Shown here piece by piece: positions 11,074-22,200 of a stretch of DNA of 64,000 nucleotides (position 1 is its first letter; every line of letters starts with the position of its first letter). The notes under the pieces were generated by a model. It was not told the DNA's origin. It saw only the letters and a program-made list of their open reading frames with translations, and searched no databases. Both the position numbers and the translations under genes were made by a program. Source of the DNA: Endomychus coccineus (lineage: Eukaryota; Arthropoda; Insecta; Coleoptera; Endomychidae); NCBI GenBank assembly GCA_958510875.1, contig OY294067.1, positions 253,781,736 to 253,845,735 of the forward strand, written 5' to 3'.

Positions 11074-11515
11074 GGTCTTACATACAGGTCTGGGAACGGT
11101 TTCCTGTGTGAGAAGTAACTCCGCTAAGCGTCAACTGTCTCGTAGTACCAAAAGAGGTCGCGCAGTAGTCGAAGATTGATCTCTGCCGTGTTCTCTGACA
11201 ATTGTCATTCTTGACTTGTAAAGACAAGGAATACCTGCGTTTTTAGAAAAAAATGACGGAACCGTGCATTGTGCCGAAATGCAATACGGGGTCCAAAAGT
11301 GTAAAGCAAAAAACTTCTGTTTTTGAAGTACCGAAAGATGCGGAAATGCGAAAAAAGTGGAAGCTTGCGATTCCGAAAAGAAATCGTTATAACGAGGCCT
11401 TTTATGAAGTCATTTTTAAGGTGAGTAATACATTTTGACAAGAGTAACTGTTCTATCCCTCTCTCAAATCAGAATAGTAAATCTTGCGTTACGAGAAAAA
11501 TTAGTGTTTTTCTGG
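11074..11515 (+). mobile_element. P-like element fragment carrying a THAP exon
   Basis: This is one of several dispersed copies. It starts near TACATACAGGTCTGGGAAC, the subterminal motif of the 8-bp-TSD elements at 24857-25388 and 25747-26337, and ends near the conserved ACGAGAAAAATTA. It contains the only copy with a readable THAP exon. Confidence 0.7.
11253..11419 (+). CDS. THAP-domain first exon of a P-like transposase (relic)
   Basis: The frame starts MTEPCIVPKCNTG and runs to FYEVIFK before a good splice donor (TTTTTAAG|GTGAGTAA, about 11419). It shows the start of a C2CH THAP zinc finger: two cysteines four residues apart, then the F-E-VPKD and RKKWKLAIP blocks typical of the fold. The second Cys/His pair would be in the next exon, which is absent. 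P-element transposases begin with a THAP DNA-binding domain that recognises element ends, and the surrounding sequence is a P-like repeat with 8-bp duplications. I infer a decayed transposase first exon rather than a host THAP gene. A domesticated host exon cannot be fully excluded. Confidence 0.6.
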
Positions 11516-11922
11516 TTATAAATATAGATAAGTGCAAATATTTAACCTCCAGAAGTATCTAAAATTCTTATTTTAAGATACAAGTGAAGTCACAGTTTAT
11601 TTCACTGATAGTTCATGTGACAACAGGTGCCACTATAAAAAAAGAGTAGGTATATTATAGTGTGTGAATAATTTTGCTGCAACCAACAGGTGACTATAAA
11701 ACGGTTGTAAAATGCATTATGTAGACCATTTGAATAAAATTTCAATGATTAGCTGTTTCTAAATTATATCTAATATATTTTCTGTTCCTACAATCAAACA
11801 TTTGACATTTGAGTTGTGAGCAAACCTGCATCATGCATACTCAACCATAAAGGTAAGATAATATTTATTGAGGCTAATATAGAATGAAGTATTTATTAAA
11901 AAATATAATAAATTATTATATA
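11516..11922. other. AT-rich spacer, no gene seen
   Basis: No coding frame or repeat ends were recognised between the P-like fragment and the mariner. Confidence 0.4.
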
Positions 11923-13182
11923 TAACGGGTGTCCACAAAGGGTGGGAGGTATTAGTAACTTCAATAAAACAAAAACTACAAGTCAGAAAAATGTTTTTAT
12001 TTTTATTAGTTAGAAAAAATGTTGGAGAATTCAGTGCGAAAGATTATGTTGTCCAAATGTCGACCCTCTTGCTGCTGGCAAGAACACGGATATTAGCCGC
12101 CACTCGTCTACACATCTCTCTGGAAACGGCAGCCATTTCAGTGCGGATATTGTGCTTCAATTGCAGTAGAGTTCGTGGTTTTTCATGGTATACCTTCTCT
12201 TTAAGATATCCCCATAAGAAATAGTCAAGGGGAGTAAGGTCGGGGCTTCTCGGGGGCCAGTTGATGGTGCCTCGACGAGAAATCACTTTATCTGGGAAAA
12301 GTTGCTTGACAACTTCAAGTGATTGGTTTGAGGTGTGGCAAGTGGCTCCATCTTGTTGAAATCATGTTTCCACATTAAAACCTTCAAACTCCTGTAGTTG
12401 TAGAACCAAATAGTCTCTCAACATGTCGCAATACCGTTCACTGTTTACCGTAAGTGTTCGCCCTCGCCGGTCTTCAAAAAAATAAGGCCCAATGATGCCT
12501 TCACCAGACATGGTAGTCCACACTATAACTTTTGGACTATGTAATGGTTGTTCATGTCTCTGTCTTGAATTTTCGTTGGCCCAGTAGCGGCGGTAGTGTC
12601 TGTTTACGTGACCATTTAAGTGAAAGTTTGCTTCGTCACTGAACAGAATGTTTTCGAACGTTGGAAAACGTTGAACCAATTCATTTGCAAAATTCAGCCG
12701 GAGAGAATAGTCGGTGACGTTTAGTTTTTGAACAAACTGAATTTTGTATGCTGTAAGATGTAAATCCTACTTCAGAATATTGTGCAACGACGATTTCTTA
12801 ATGTTCTTGACTGCGTTTGCGAACTGATTGAGACGAATTTTCACGCACATAAATTCTCACTTCTTCAGTCATTTGTTGACTTCGAACAGAGCGCGGGCGA
12901 CCTTGATTGTTAATTTTTACAGTCGAACCGGTGTTTTCGAACATTCGAATCTATTTTCTGATTGTATAGTCCTTTGGTGCATTCCCTACGTTAAATTCTG
13001 CACGATATAAACGTTGAGTTTCGACTATAGAATCACCATTTCGATAAAAAGCGCGATGGTCTCCCGGGTACACTTCCATGGCTACTAAATCTCTGAAGAA
13101 CAGGGTAACAACCTATCCTTATGGCACCCCTCGAAACCCCGCCGTTACAAATACCCCCTACCCTTTGTGGACACCTGGTATA
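11923..13182 (-). mobile_element. full-length but degenerate mariner-like element
   Basis: Terminal inverted repeats match: left ACGGGTGTCCACAAAGGGTG, right (reversed) ACCAGGTGTCCACAAAGGGT, each flanked by TATA. Length is about 1.26 kb, the usual size for mariner. Confidence 0.8.
12044..12679 (-). pseudogene. mariner-like transposase, catalytic part, with stop codon
   Basis: Minus strand. 12679-12362 gives the first catalytic block (ENILFSDEANFHLNGHVN) and VIVWTTMSGEGIIGPYFF, and ends at TGA where a Trp codon is expected (VET*FQQDGATCH). The same frame continues with the second aspartate block and VISRRGTINWPPRSPDL, then TPLDYFLWGYLKEKVY, to a stop at 12044. The N-terminal half (12680-13030) is frameshifted. 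All three catalytic aspartates are still encoded, but no functional protein can be made. Confidence 0.82.
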
Positions 13183-13389
13183 AAGTATAAAATCAGTATT
13201 GAAAAATTCATCAGTTTTATATAAGTTATCACAGAGAATTTGTTTCATTACGGTTTTGAACTTTTTTGGTCATAATTATAATTTCATTTGGTAGTGAATT
13301 AAAAATAAAAAAAAAATCATTTTGTGACTATATTTTGGTAATTTAATGTTTGTTAATCCTTGTAAAGTGATAATGAATATCAGTATTTA

Positions 13390-13735
13390 TTTATGCGTTT
13401 TTGTGATTTTTATGTTCAAACATAAGATAATAGAGAGATGGTAGTGTAATAATCTTAGGCGCCTTAATGCATAAAAATTTCTGCTCAATTTTTGTGCCTG
13501 TTGGTTTGTATAAACACTCCAAGCAAGTCTCGAGTCTAAGTGCATTCCAAGGAATTTCACGTCAGCTACAACCTGACTATTTTCTGTTTTTTCATCGTTC
13601 AAATCAAGTCCGTTACCAGAGAACCATCTTTCTGTGTTGCTTACAAAAATCTCACATGTTTCGGCACGTGTATTGATATCAGAATACTCAAAAGAAACAT
13701 TGTTATCTGCAAAAGCAAATTTCCATGAATGATGA
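13390..13735 (-). pseudogene. LINE (jockey-like) reverse transcriptase fragment
   Basis: The minus strand reads WFSGNGLDLN, a linker, then VKFLGMHLDSRLAW and KLSRNFYALRRLR, the region following the RT catalytic loop in jockey/CR1-type elements. Both ends are truncated and the YADD box is absent. Confidence 0.65.
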
Positions 13736-14382
13736 AAAATCGTTTACGTGGATCAAGAATAGTAACGGACCTAGAACCATCTAACCCTGAAGAACCCTGA
13801 TATCAACTGATACTGTACCGAAAACGGTTTGTTATCTTCAAAATACCCCGAAATTTGATTTGATATAAATTAAAATTTGTCAACAATGTTTGCAAAAGTC
13901 GGTATAAGTAAATATCGATATGCAGTTGCCGACACAGTTGAAATCATGATTAAAATAGAATTCCCTTCTACTCCGGTTTCTGTACACGTTTCTCCCCGTT
14001 TATATTTCCCTTAGCGTAATGCTATAAGGTGAACATCAGTTTATATTATTAGTCTGAGCGGTGAACGGTGAAAAACTAAGGTGCAGTGGCCTTCCACTTG
14101 CGTTCTATGGTCTACGCGGCATAACTATTTAACGTTGACGCTTATGGACCTTTTTATCTATTTTTAATAAGGCACTATATAGAGTGATAAATTTCGATAC
14201 ATTTATAATACTATAAATAGAGTAAACTTTGATGATTGCTTCTTGACAGCTGAAAGAACCTCAGTTTTTTTTTAGTGAATTAGTGATTGTTTATTTCTAA
14301 AAAAATATAGTGCTTTATTGATAGATTATCTCTATGTATTCAACTCACATGCATGTTGACTAGTTGTCTATAGAAGCTAGAG
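13736..14382. other. no gene seen
   Basis: Mixed AT-rich sequence with no frame or clear repeat terminus. Confidence 0.35.
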
Positions 14383-14586
14383 CATAGAGATCAAGAATAC
14401 CAGTACTTGAATGACGGATTTCGGTACTAGCTCTAAGAACTCTACGGTGTTTCTACCTCTTTCTAATTTGTCGGAAGAGAGAACAGACTATTAGAAGAGG
14501 ATAAAACCACCGCCGCTCGCTTGGACCTAGTCAAATTGATAACATTGCTCTTATGGGCTTCGAGTACTCCATTCTTGATCTCTATG
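14383..14586. mobile_element. 204-bp MITE, CATAGAGATCA family
   Basis: Inverted ends CATAGAGATCAAGAATACCA and, reversed from the right, CATAGAGATCAAGAATGGAG. The flanking octamers AGCTAGAG / AGGTAGAA match at six of eight positions, consistent with an old 8-bp duplication. Confidence 0.65.
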
Positions 14587-15087
14587 AGGTAGAATGGAGA
14601 AGCCATATATCTGAGTTCTTTGAATTATACTTTTTCTCCGCAAAATGATTACTTGTCGAAAGATAAACTTTAGTAAGAAATGGGTATTCTGACTGCAACA
14701 GAGGCGATATTTTTGAACAACCGTAGATGTAGCTGACGCTAAGACACCCTTGTTTTGAGAAAATTCAAAAATGGAATTGCAGATATGCGAGAAAAGGACT
14801 TCCCCTTTGTGAGAGTGTTCTACTTCAATGGAAATATTGACCAAAAAAGTTTTCGACAGTTGGGTGAAAATGTTGATCAAATTTTATTCTGGAATAAAAA
14901 TTACATTTTTAATCTAACTAGAAAGTTTTCACCTATGTATTAGTAAAAATTTGAAATGACATTCAATTCAGTGGCCATGAAACTATCATTGTTCAAATTC
15001 TGCTTCTGTTGCTATCTAAATGAACGACTTTTTCAGTGTTTCATTAAGCCCTATCAACATCGTTAACTGTATTTTAACAATTTCGCT
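14587..15087. other. no gene seen
   Basis: Short frames exist on both strands (for example 14755-14943), but none resembles a known family. Confidence 0.35.
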
Positions 15088-15095
15088 GTTTTTAT

Positions 15096-15348
15096 CATAG
15101 AGATCATATAGTATAGAGGAATAAAACCCCTATATAGCCTATGTATTCGTTGCCTACAATGTTCGATCTTACGCGACGAGAATTTCCGTACCCGTATTTT
15201 AACTCGTTCCCCTTACTCCCTACAACCACGTGCTTAGATGACTGCGTGTAACAATAGTTGTCCGCGGAGTGGGGAGCGGATAAGTTTTTGAAACCTTCTC
15301 GCGTCAAGACGGGGCTTTACACCTCTATACTATTATATGATCTCTATG
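15096..15348. mobile_element. 253-bp MITE, CATAGAGATCA family, with perfect 8-bp TSD
   Basis: Inverted ends CATAGAGATCATATAGTATA (left) and CATAGAGATCATATAATAGT (right, reversed). It is flanked on both sides by GTTTTTAT (15088-15095, 15349-15356), an exact 8-bp duplication as made by hAT or P transposases. The element is a near-palindrome internally. Confidence 0.85.
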
Positions 15349-15356
15349 GTTTTTAT

Positions 15357-16251
15357 TAGATACATTCCAAAAGTGGAAGCTACCGCGTGGTCTTCTTGTA
15401 TCCGCAACATGACCGATTTGCATATATGAGAAGCGTTGCGTGATCACGTGGTTTTTGGCCTCACGTAGTACCTGACGAGGACATCTCCCTGTTTGGATTT
15501 CGCGGTAGCCTATCCATTTCTAGGAGCGTAACTTTGACAGATAGGTGTCTTCACATGCCCCACTCCTCGTCACGTGATTGGTTGGTTAGCGGTCTCTCGA
15601 AACCTGTACCTATCTTCGTTAAATATGATCCTACAAGTGTTTCAACACTAAAAATAGGATCCTGTAAGTGTTTTGTACACTAAAATTTTTGGTCTAGGGC
15701 AACATCAAGTAACTTGTTTGAACACGCCCAAATTAATAATTAAGTGCGAGTAAGCGTGACGAAACATTTTAAGTCATGAGCGTGCGTCTTATTGACGGGT
15801 GAAATCTTCAGTATTAGTGTGTAAAAAAATTACTCACAGGCCTATACCTAGTGCAAAAGCACAGAACAACTATAAAGTGCAGAAGTAATCATATTAGTGA
15901 TTTATAATGCTTGATAATAAATATTTGTTTTCTATTATGAAATATTCTTGAATCAGAAAAAGTTTAACTGTTCAGGATACAATTAAAAACCACACATCCA
16001 ATTAATACATATCGCATATGACAAAAAATAGCACTTACTCACTTATGGATTCACATCTAACTAAAGGTTAAAGATTTTCTATGATTTTGATAATTGAATT
16101 TTCTGATGTAAATAAAGAACAAGCATAACATACAAAATTTAATTCAATATTATCGTTCAACAAATATCTTTCCACGTTATATTCATATAACAAAAAGTTT
16201 TATACATTATTGTAATAGCTATTAATCGTAATTAAGTTTGATGCATAGTTA
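15357..16251. other. Rexo5 downstream region, no gene seen
   Basis: Relatively GC-richer to 15620, then AT-rich. It should include the Rexo5 3' UTR (minus strand), but no clear AATAAA on that strand was found close to the stop. Confidence 0.4.
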
Positions 16252-19200
16252 TCAGTAAGAGGTTTTAAGTTGTATAAAACAACATGCATTACCTCCTTCT
16301 TGTTGTCCTCCAAATAAAACAATGCATAGACCGGGTGCGGCAGTGTGGTTGTAGATATCTTTAATCCATTGATCTATATTTTTAGCAGTCGAGGCTATAT
16401 TACCATCTAGTTGACATTCAGGTATTTTGATATGGGCGATATTTAATGATTGGTGCATTAAGGACTCGCAGATTTTTTTAACTACATCTTTATTACTCAT
16501 TTCGGAGACACATTTGATTTTGTTGTTGATTTTATTTTCCATTCCCTTATCTACATAATACTTATATTTAGTGCCGATTTCTTCTAGCCCAACTATAAAT
16601 GCAGATTTATCCATTTTAGTAGCTTGTTTAAGCATACTGGTTGCGTAATTTCGACTTCCCAGTTCCGGGTAAGTTCGTATCTCATTTTGGATACCGTCCA
16701 TTACTGCATCTCCGTAATATATGGATTTTGTCAGCTTCAATTGAGCTAATTTCAAACTAGCTGTACTATCTTCAGTGGAACAATGACCTTTCCTACTTTC
16801 TTGTATTTTTTCAGACAAAAATTCCCTGGCTAATGTTTGGAGTCTCGTTTTGCGTGTTCTATCACCAGTGATGTTAAATATTATGCTGAAAGATCCAAAC
16901 ATGATTATGATGATACAGTCTGAGCTACATGAGAATAATTCAAATAACACCTTACAGCATGGGGAGCTGGTAAATAAATATTATAAAATTTTATAGTATC
17001 CTTTGAAACCGGCAAGTTTGAAAAATCCAATTCAAATTTCCATATTTTGACTACACGAGACTAAAAGCTGTAATGTTTTTAGAACATCGTGGGAGGCAGC
17101 GGTGGATTGTTGGGAGTGAAGGCAGGCATTGGAATTTTTCTTAAATGTTTGGTGATGAAAGATATCAAAGAAAGATCTCACTAGGTAAACAGTTCCAAAA
17201 CTTCGCCGGTCGATAGAAAAATTATGTCTGGTAGAAAGATGTTTGGCAGGTCTCTGAGTCTGAACTCTTCTGGTAGGGTTATCTGAAATCGCTCGTGGTG
17301 GGATAAAAGAAGAGATTTCCGATGAACGACGACCTTGAAAATATCTATAAAAAAGGGAGAGGTGGCCCACTTTTCTACGATGTTCTAGAGAGGTCATTGA
17401 ATTCGTAAGTGTGTCATCATCAACCAGACGAATAGCTCTTCGAAACAGAATCTAAGCTTTAGTGTATGTTTGGGAGCTGAACTACATACGTGTGAACAGT
17501 ACTCCCCTACAGGTCGAATCTGTGCTTTATAAATCATAAGGAGTTGCTGGGGGTGTGATGTAGCTCTTGGCATAGAATAGAAAACTAAGTTTCTAGAAGC
17601 AGTTTTCACAATGGACCTCACATGATCAACCTTTGAGAGGGTTACTGAGCATGGATATTAATTAAAGACTTCAGGAATAGTTGTACCTGACATCATTGTA
17701 TAAAGGATTGTGGGATCTTCCTTCCTAGTGAAATAACAAGCTTGAGTTTTTGTTGGATTAAACTATATTCCCTTATCAGATCGCCATTCCGAAATTCTTG
17801 CCAGATTTTTACCTTTGTCTATTTTGGTAAAGTTTGAGTAATCTGGTAAGCTACCTTAATTATAGTAATAAAAGGTAAGTATAAAATGGAATTAATGACA
17901 AAATAATTTTATATTTGTGATATTTCTTTGAAGTTTGTTATTGAGTTGTAAAATTTATAAAATACAATAACCTCACAATTTATTGCATATATATATATTT
18001 TCTTCTTCTTTCTAGATGAAGGAAGAAATCAACATCAATATACAATTATATTAATAAAGATTCTTGACCCAGTATGAATTATATATAAAAAATTCTTGGG
18101 AAATAGGTCACAATAACACTCTGTTTTAAAATTTGTCTTTACGTACGTTTCGGTCTCACGACCATCATCAGAAGACTCACTATGTAAAAAAAGGGGTTTA
18201 TTAAAACTAATTATATCACAAGCGTCCAAATCGCACAAATTTGATTTCAATCAAAAGAGCCCACGCCGTCGAAACGAACCGAGCCACGAATAATCGAAAT
18301 TGTATTCGCTTGTGATATAATTAGTTTTAATAAACCCCTTTTTTTTACATAGTGGGTCTTCTGATGATGGTCGTGAGACCGAAACGTACGTAAAGACAAA
18401 AAATTTTAAAACAGTGTTATTGTGACCTATTTCCCAAGAATTTTTTATATATAATACAATCATATTTACAGAGATAAACAAATGTTTGTTTCATGATCAT
18501 AAAAATTTTCCACAAAATTCAATCTTAGTGAAAAAGCATCCTTTTAAAAAATTTAAACAATTTTTAATTGAAAAAGTGTACTAAACGTTGGATGTTGTAA
18601 CATAAAATTAATTGTAAAGTCTAATGTGTAAAAAAAATTCTAATTATAATCTTAGGCTTAGCTATCAAATTTTGAAATATTTAAAACCTATTTGGTAAAT
18701 TGTGTTGAGTGAACAAATAAAGATAATCCAGCTATTATATATAAATTCTCGCTAAATAGATCACATTAACACTTATGCTTTATATTTTCTCGTCTTTACG
18801 TACATTTCGGTCGCACGCCCATCATCCGAAGACTTATTATGTCTAAAACTGGATTACTTAAAACTAATTGTATTAAACAAAGCGTCCTTATGGCACCAAT
18901 CTCAATTAAAATGCCCACATCGCCGAAACGAACAGAACCACGAATAATCGAAATTGTAACACATCAATGTTATAAGTATAATATATCAAGAATCCACTGT
19001 TAAGCAGTACTCTTAATAAATGAGAGTTCATGTCAACAAAGTGTTTGGCAACGTGCAAAATAAGAAGGCGTACGCAAAATTATTAAATACTCTTCATAAA
19101 AATTAAACAATCTTCTTGTATAAATTTTTGATAGCAACTTTATCTCGCAATTTTTTCAAAATCAGCAAAACAATTTCGATAAAAATTTCAACCAAATCAA

Positions 19201-22200
19201 AGTCATTCAATCTAGAAAGATAAATAATTTAATGAAAGACGTAGCTCATGAAAAACAAAATATCAATGAACAATGGTTGAAAAACCTAACTGACACAATA
19301 ATTCCGGATGAGGTGCAACACACGTTAAGCTTAGGTCCGAAATTTGCATTGCCTGATAATAAAAAACTGCCTATCGACAATATAATTGCTAGTTTAGAAT
19401 GCGGAATAAAAATGAAATTAGAAACAAAATTTGTAACATCTTGACAAATAAAAAGAACAAACAGAAAGCGGAAGTAGGTATTGCAAAAAATCGTTTTAAC
19501 TATCATACAAAAAAAAAACACGAAAGAGTTCTTAGATGCTAACCCCCAAATATTAGTTTTGAACGCGAATAAGTGTAATGGCTACCCAAAAACATTTTTC
19601 AATCATATCAAAAAACGAAAAAATAAACAAAATTTATAATGGATCTTCATATATAAATGACATAAAAGGTAATACAGACAATTTTATAACATTATAACAA
19701 TTTTATACATTCCGGAGACCTCAGAGAAAATTAAGAAATGTTTGAAAAAGTATGATATAAATGTCGCGCATAAGCCTAACTGTGTTGGGAAATATTTTTC
19801 AAATCTGAAACCTTTAACACCTAAAGATAAACAAACCCACACAGTACACACATTAAATTGTTTAGATTGCGATGAGACTTATAGTGGAATATTTACAAAA
19901 AAGAATGTATGGCCATAAGTATAGCACAAGAAACAAAAAATTCCACCGCATTTGCTAAACACTGCTTTGATTATAACCATCAATTCGATTACAATAATGT
20001 TAATATTTTAACTAACGAAACCAATTATTATAAAAGATCTATTCTGGAGATGATTCACATAAAACGTGACTCCAAATCTGTAAATCATAGGACAGATATT
20101 CAGACACTAAGTCAGATTTATACTAACCTAATTAATTAAAACTTTTGCAAATTCCTACATGCGTCTTTATAATGTTATAAGTATATTTTAGGTAGAATGT
20201 CAATAGTATATTTATGTAAAGACAAGAAAATATAAAGCATAAGTGTTAATGTGACCTATTTCCCGAGAATTTATATATAATTCATATCTGGATCAATAAT
20301 CTTTATGATAATCTAGCTAGGTATCTATTTACCAGCCTCTTTAACCACATACAGTATTTTATAAATATAAATATTCAATTTGAATCATCGCCAGTGTTGT
20401 CGGTATTATTGATATTTTAAGTTAGTAGTTTTTTGATTGTAGCAAGAACATTTATTTCTTAAAATGGATTAAAATATTTTGAACGATAGAATGAAATTAA
20501 TGACCAATCACTATTACTAGTTTTAACTTGTGTTGATTATTATCAGATTTTCAATAGAATAAAATCTATTATTGTAATAAGAAAAAAGTTAAAAATTATG
20601 CTAGAAATGTAGTCTCTGAAAAAGAAATTAATTATTGCTATACACTAGAAGACAATTTGAATTCCTGAAACTACCAGTAGAAATCAACTTTTTATGACTA
20701 CGAAAAATCATCAAGATTATTTAATTTGTGTATTTTGTAATAATTAATTTGATATCCAAGAATGCAGAGCGTCAATAAAATAAGGAGGTATGAATATTGA
20801 AAAATACCTTGTATCTATTACATAAGGATGCATCATTTTCAACGCATGAAGATCATTGCTCAGAGATTGCCCCACCAAGATGGCATCAGCTGGCAGCATT
20901 TTACAAAGCTCATCCTGTACATCTTTCAACCGTTTTGTAACATTCTTCATAATTTTAGGTGTAATTCCTGAGAATCTAGTTAGATAATCTACTATTTTGT
21001 TATCAGGTTTCACAAGAGTTTCATAAAAAACATCTAATTTCTCGTTAACTATCGATATTCTAGTCAATTCCAAATCACCTGATGAAGTCCTACACATTTC
21101 ACAATCTATACCAAACATAGGGCTAAATGGTGTGACATCTTTATATTTGTCTTTGCTAAGAACATAACCTGCATATTTATGTTCCATTAGACCTTTTATG
21201 GGCAGTGGGAAGTTTTCTTCTACAAGTTGCCAACCAGAAAGTAATAAGTGTGTACGGGGAAACTTGTCACTTGGTGGTAGGTCGTCATTTGTATTGTGTA
21301 AAAATGGTTTCTCATCTTCTATTGGGAACAAATTTTTAACACTATCGAATAATTCATCTGTTTTGGTAACTGCAGATTCCAAAGTGCCAAATTCATTAAT
21401 ATACTTTCTCATTTGAGTACCTGGAAATAAGTTTATTTACCATATCACTGGAATACAGACTTTCGAAATTGTGTGACACTAAACACAATATTTTCGACAG
21501 ATAGTTTTCCTAAATTTTCTCTGCAAATGCAAATAATATGGTTGACATTTTTGTTGTGATCAGGTCATTTCAGCATAATATTAAGCTTCATCAAAAGAAT
21601 AAGCATTTGTAATCCGATTATTTTATCTGTGCTATTTTAATCCTTCTCAGCTGCTCATGTTCATTTTTTTAACAATAGCTTTGATGAGACCCTCAATTTC
21701 CCTTTCAAGACAAACATTTCAATTACTTCGATACCTATATGTTGTGGTAGCGAATCTATGATTTAGCAGTTTTACCCAATATAATAATATGGTTCTTCTC
21801 AGATGGAATTTGTTTCAGCTTGATCTGAATGTAGATGGCATTTAATATATTCCTTCAGATCAGATTTAAGTAGGTCATCATTTAAATCCATATATTATAT
21901 TAGAGTTTGCATGATAATTGTAATAGGATTTTGATAGTTCTTATTTCTAAATCTGTCTTTAATCCCTGCAGATATGGAAATGGTTTGATTTTGGTCAATA
22001 AGGTTCAAGGTAGCTCCCTTCCTAGCAAAGATGTGACAAAAGTTTTAGAGAGTTACATGATTTACAATAAGAGTCAAAATTGGTTGTATGCCTGAGAAGA
22101 TTTTCATTCATCTGCATGCATATTGTTTTTCTTCAACTCTCTATATGGCATGTTTTACAGCCTGCGTGATATCTGCATGAATATCTAAACCTCGCGAATT

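Larger units (their letters stand above)
18065..18450. repeat. Penelope-like family 2 terminal repeats, inverted pair
   Basis: 18065-18240 and 18305-18450 are reverse complements of each other: AAATAGGTCACAATAACAC on the left, GTGTTATTGTGACCTATTT on the right. Each carries a hammerhead ribozyme. Related pLTRs occur at 18740-18965, 35790-36010 and 48210-48282 continued at 50247-50420. Family assignment comes from the GIY-YIG fragment at 19800-20140 and the RT-like fragment at 50728. Confidence 0.75.

Noticed and set aside
11253..11438. THAP exon as an independent host gene
   Set aside because: The exon lies inside a dispersed repeat with P-like ends and occurs in decayed form elsewhere; no downstream exons found.
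12828..13010. Plus-strand frame of 60 aa
   Set aside because: Antisense shadow of the decayed mariner N-terminal region.
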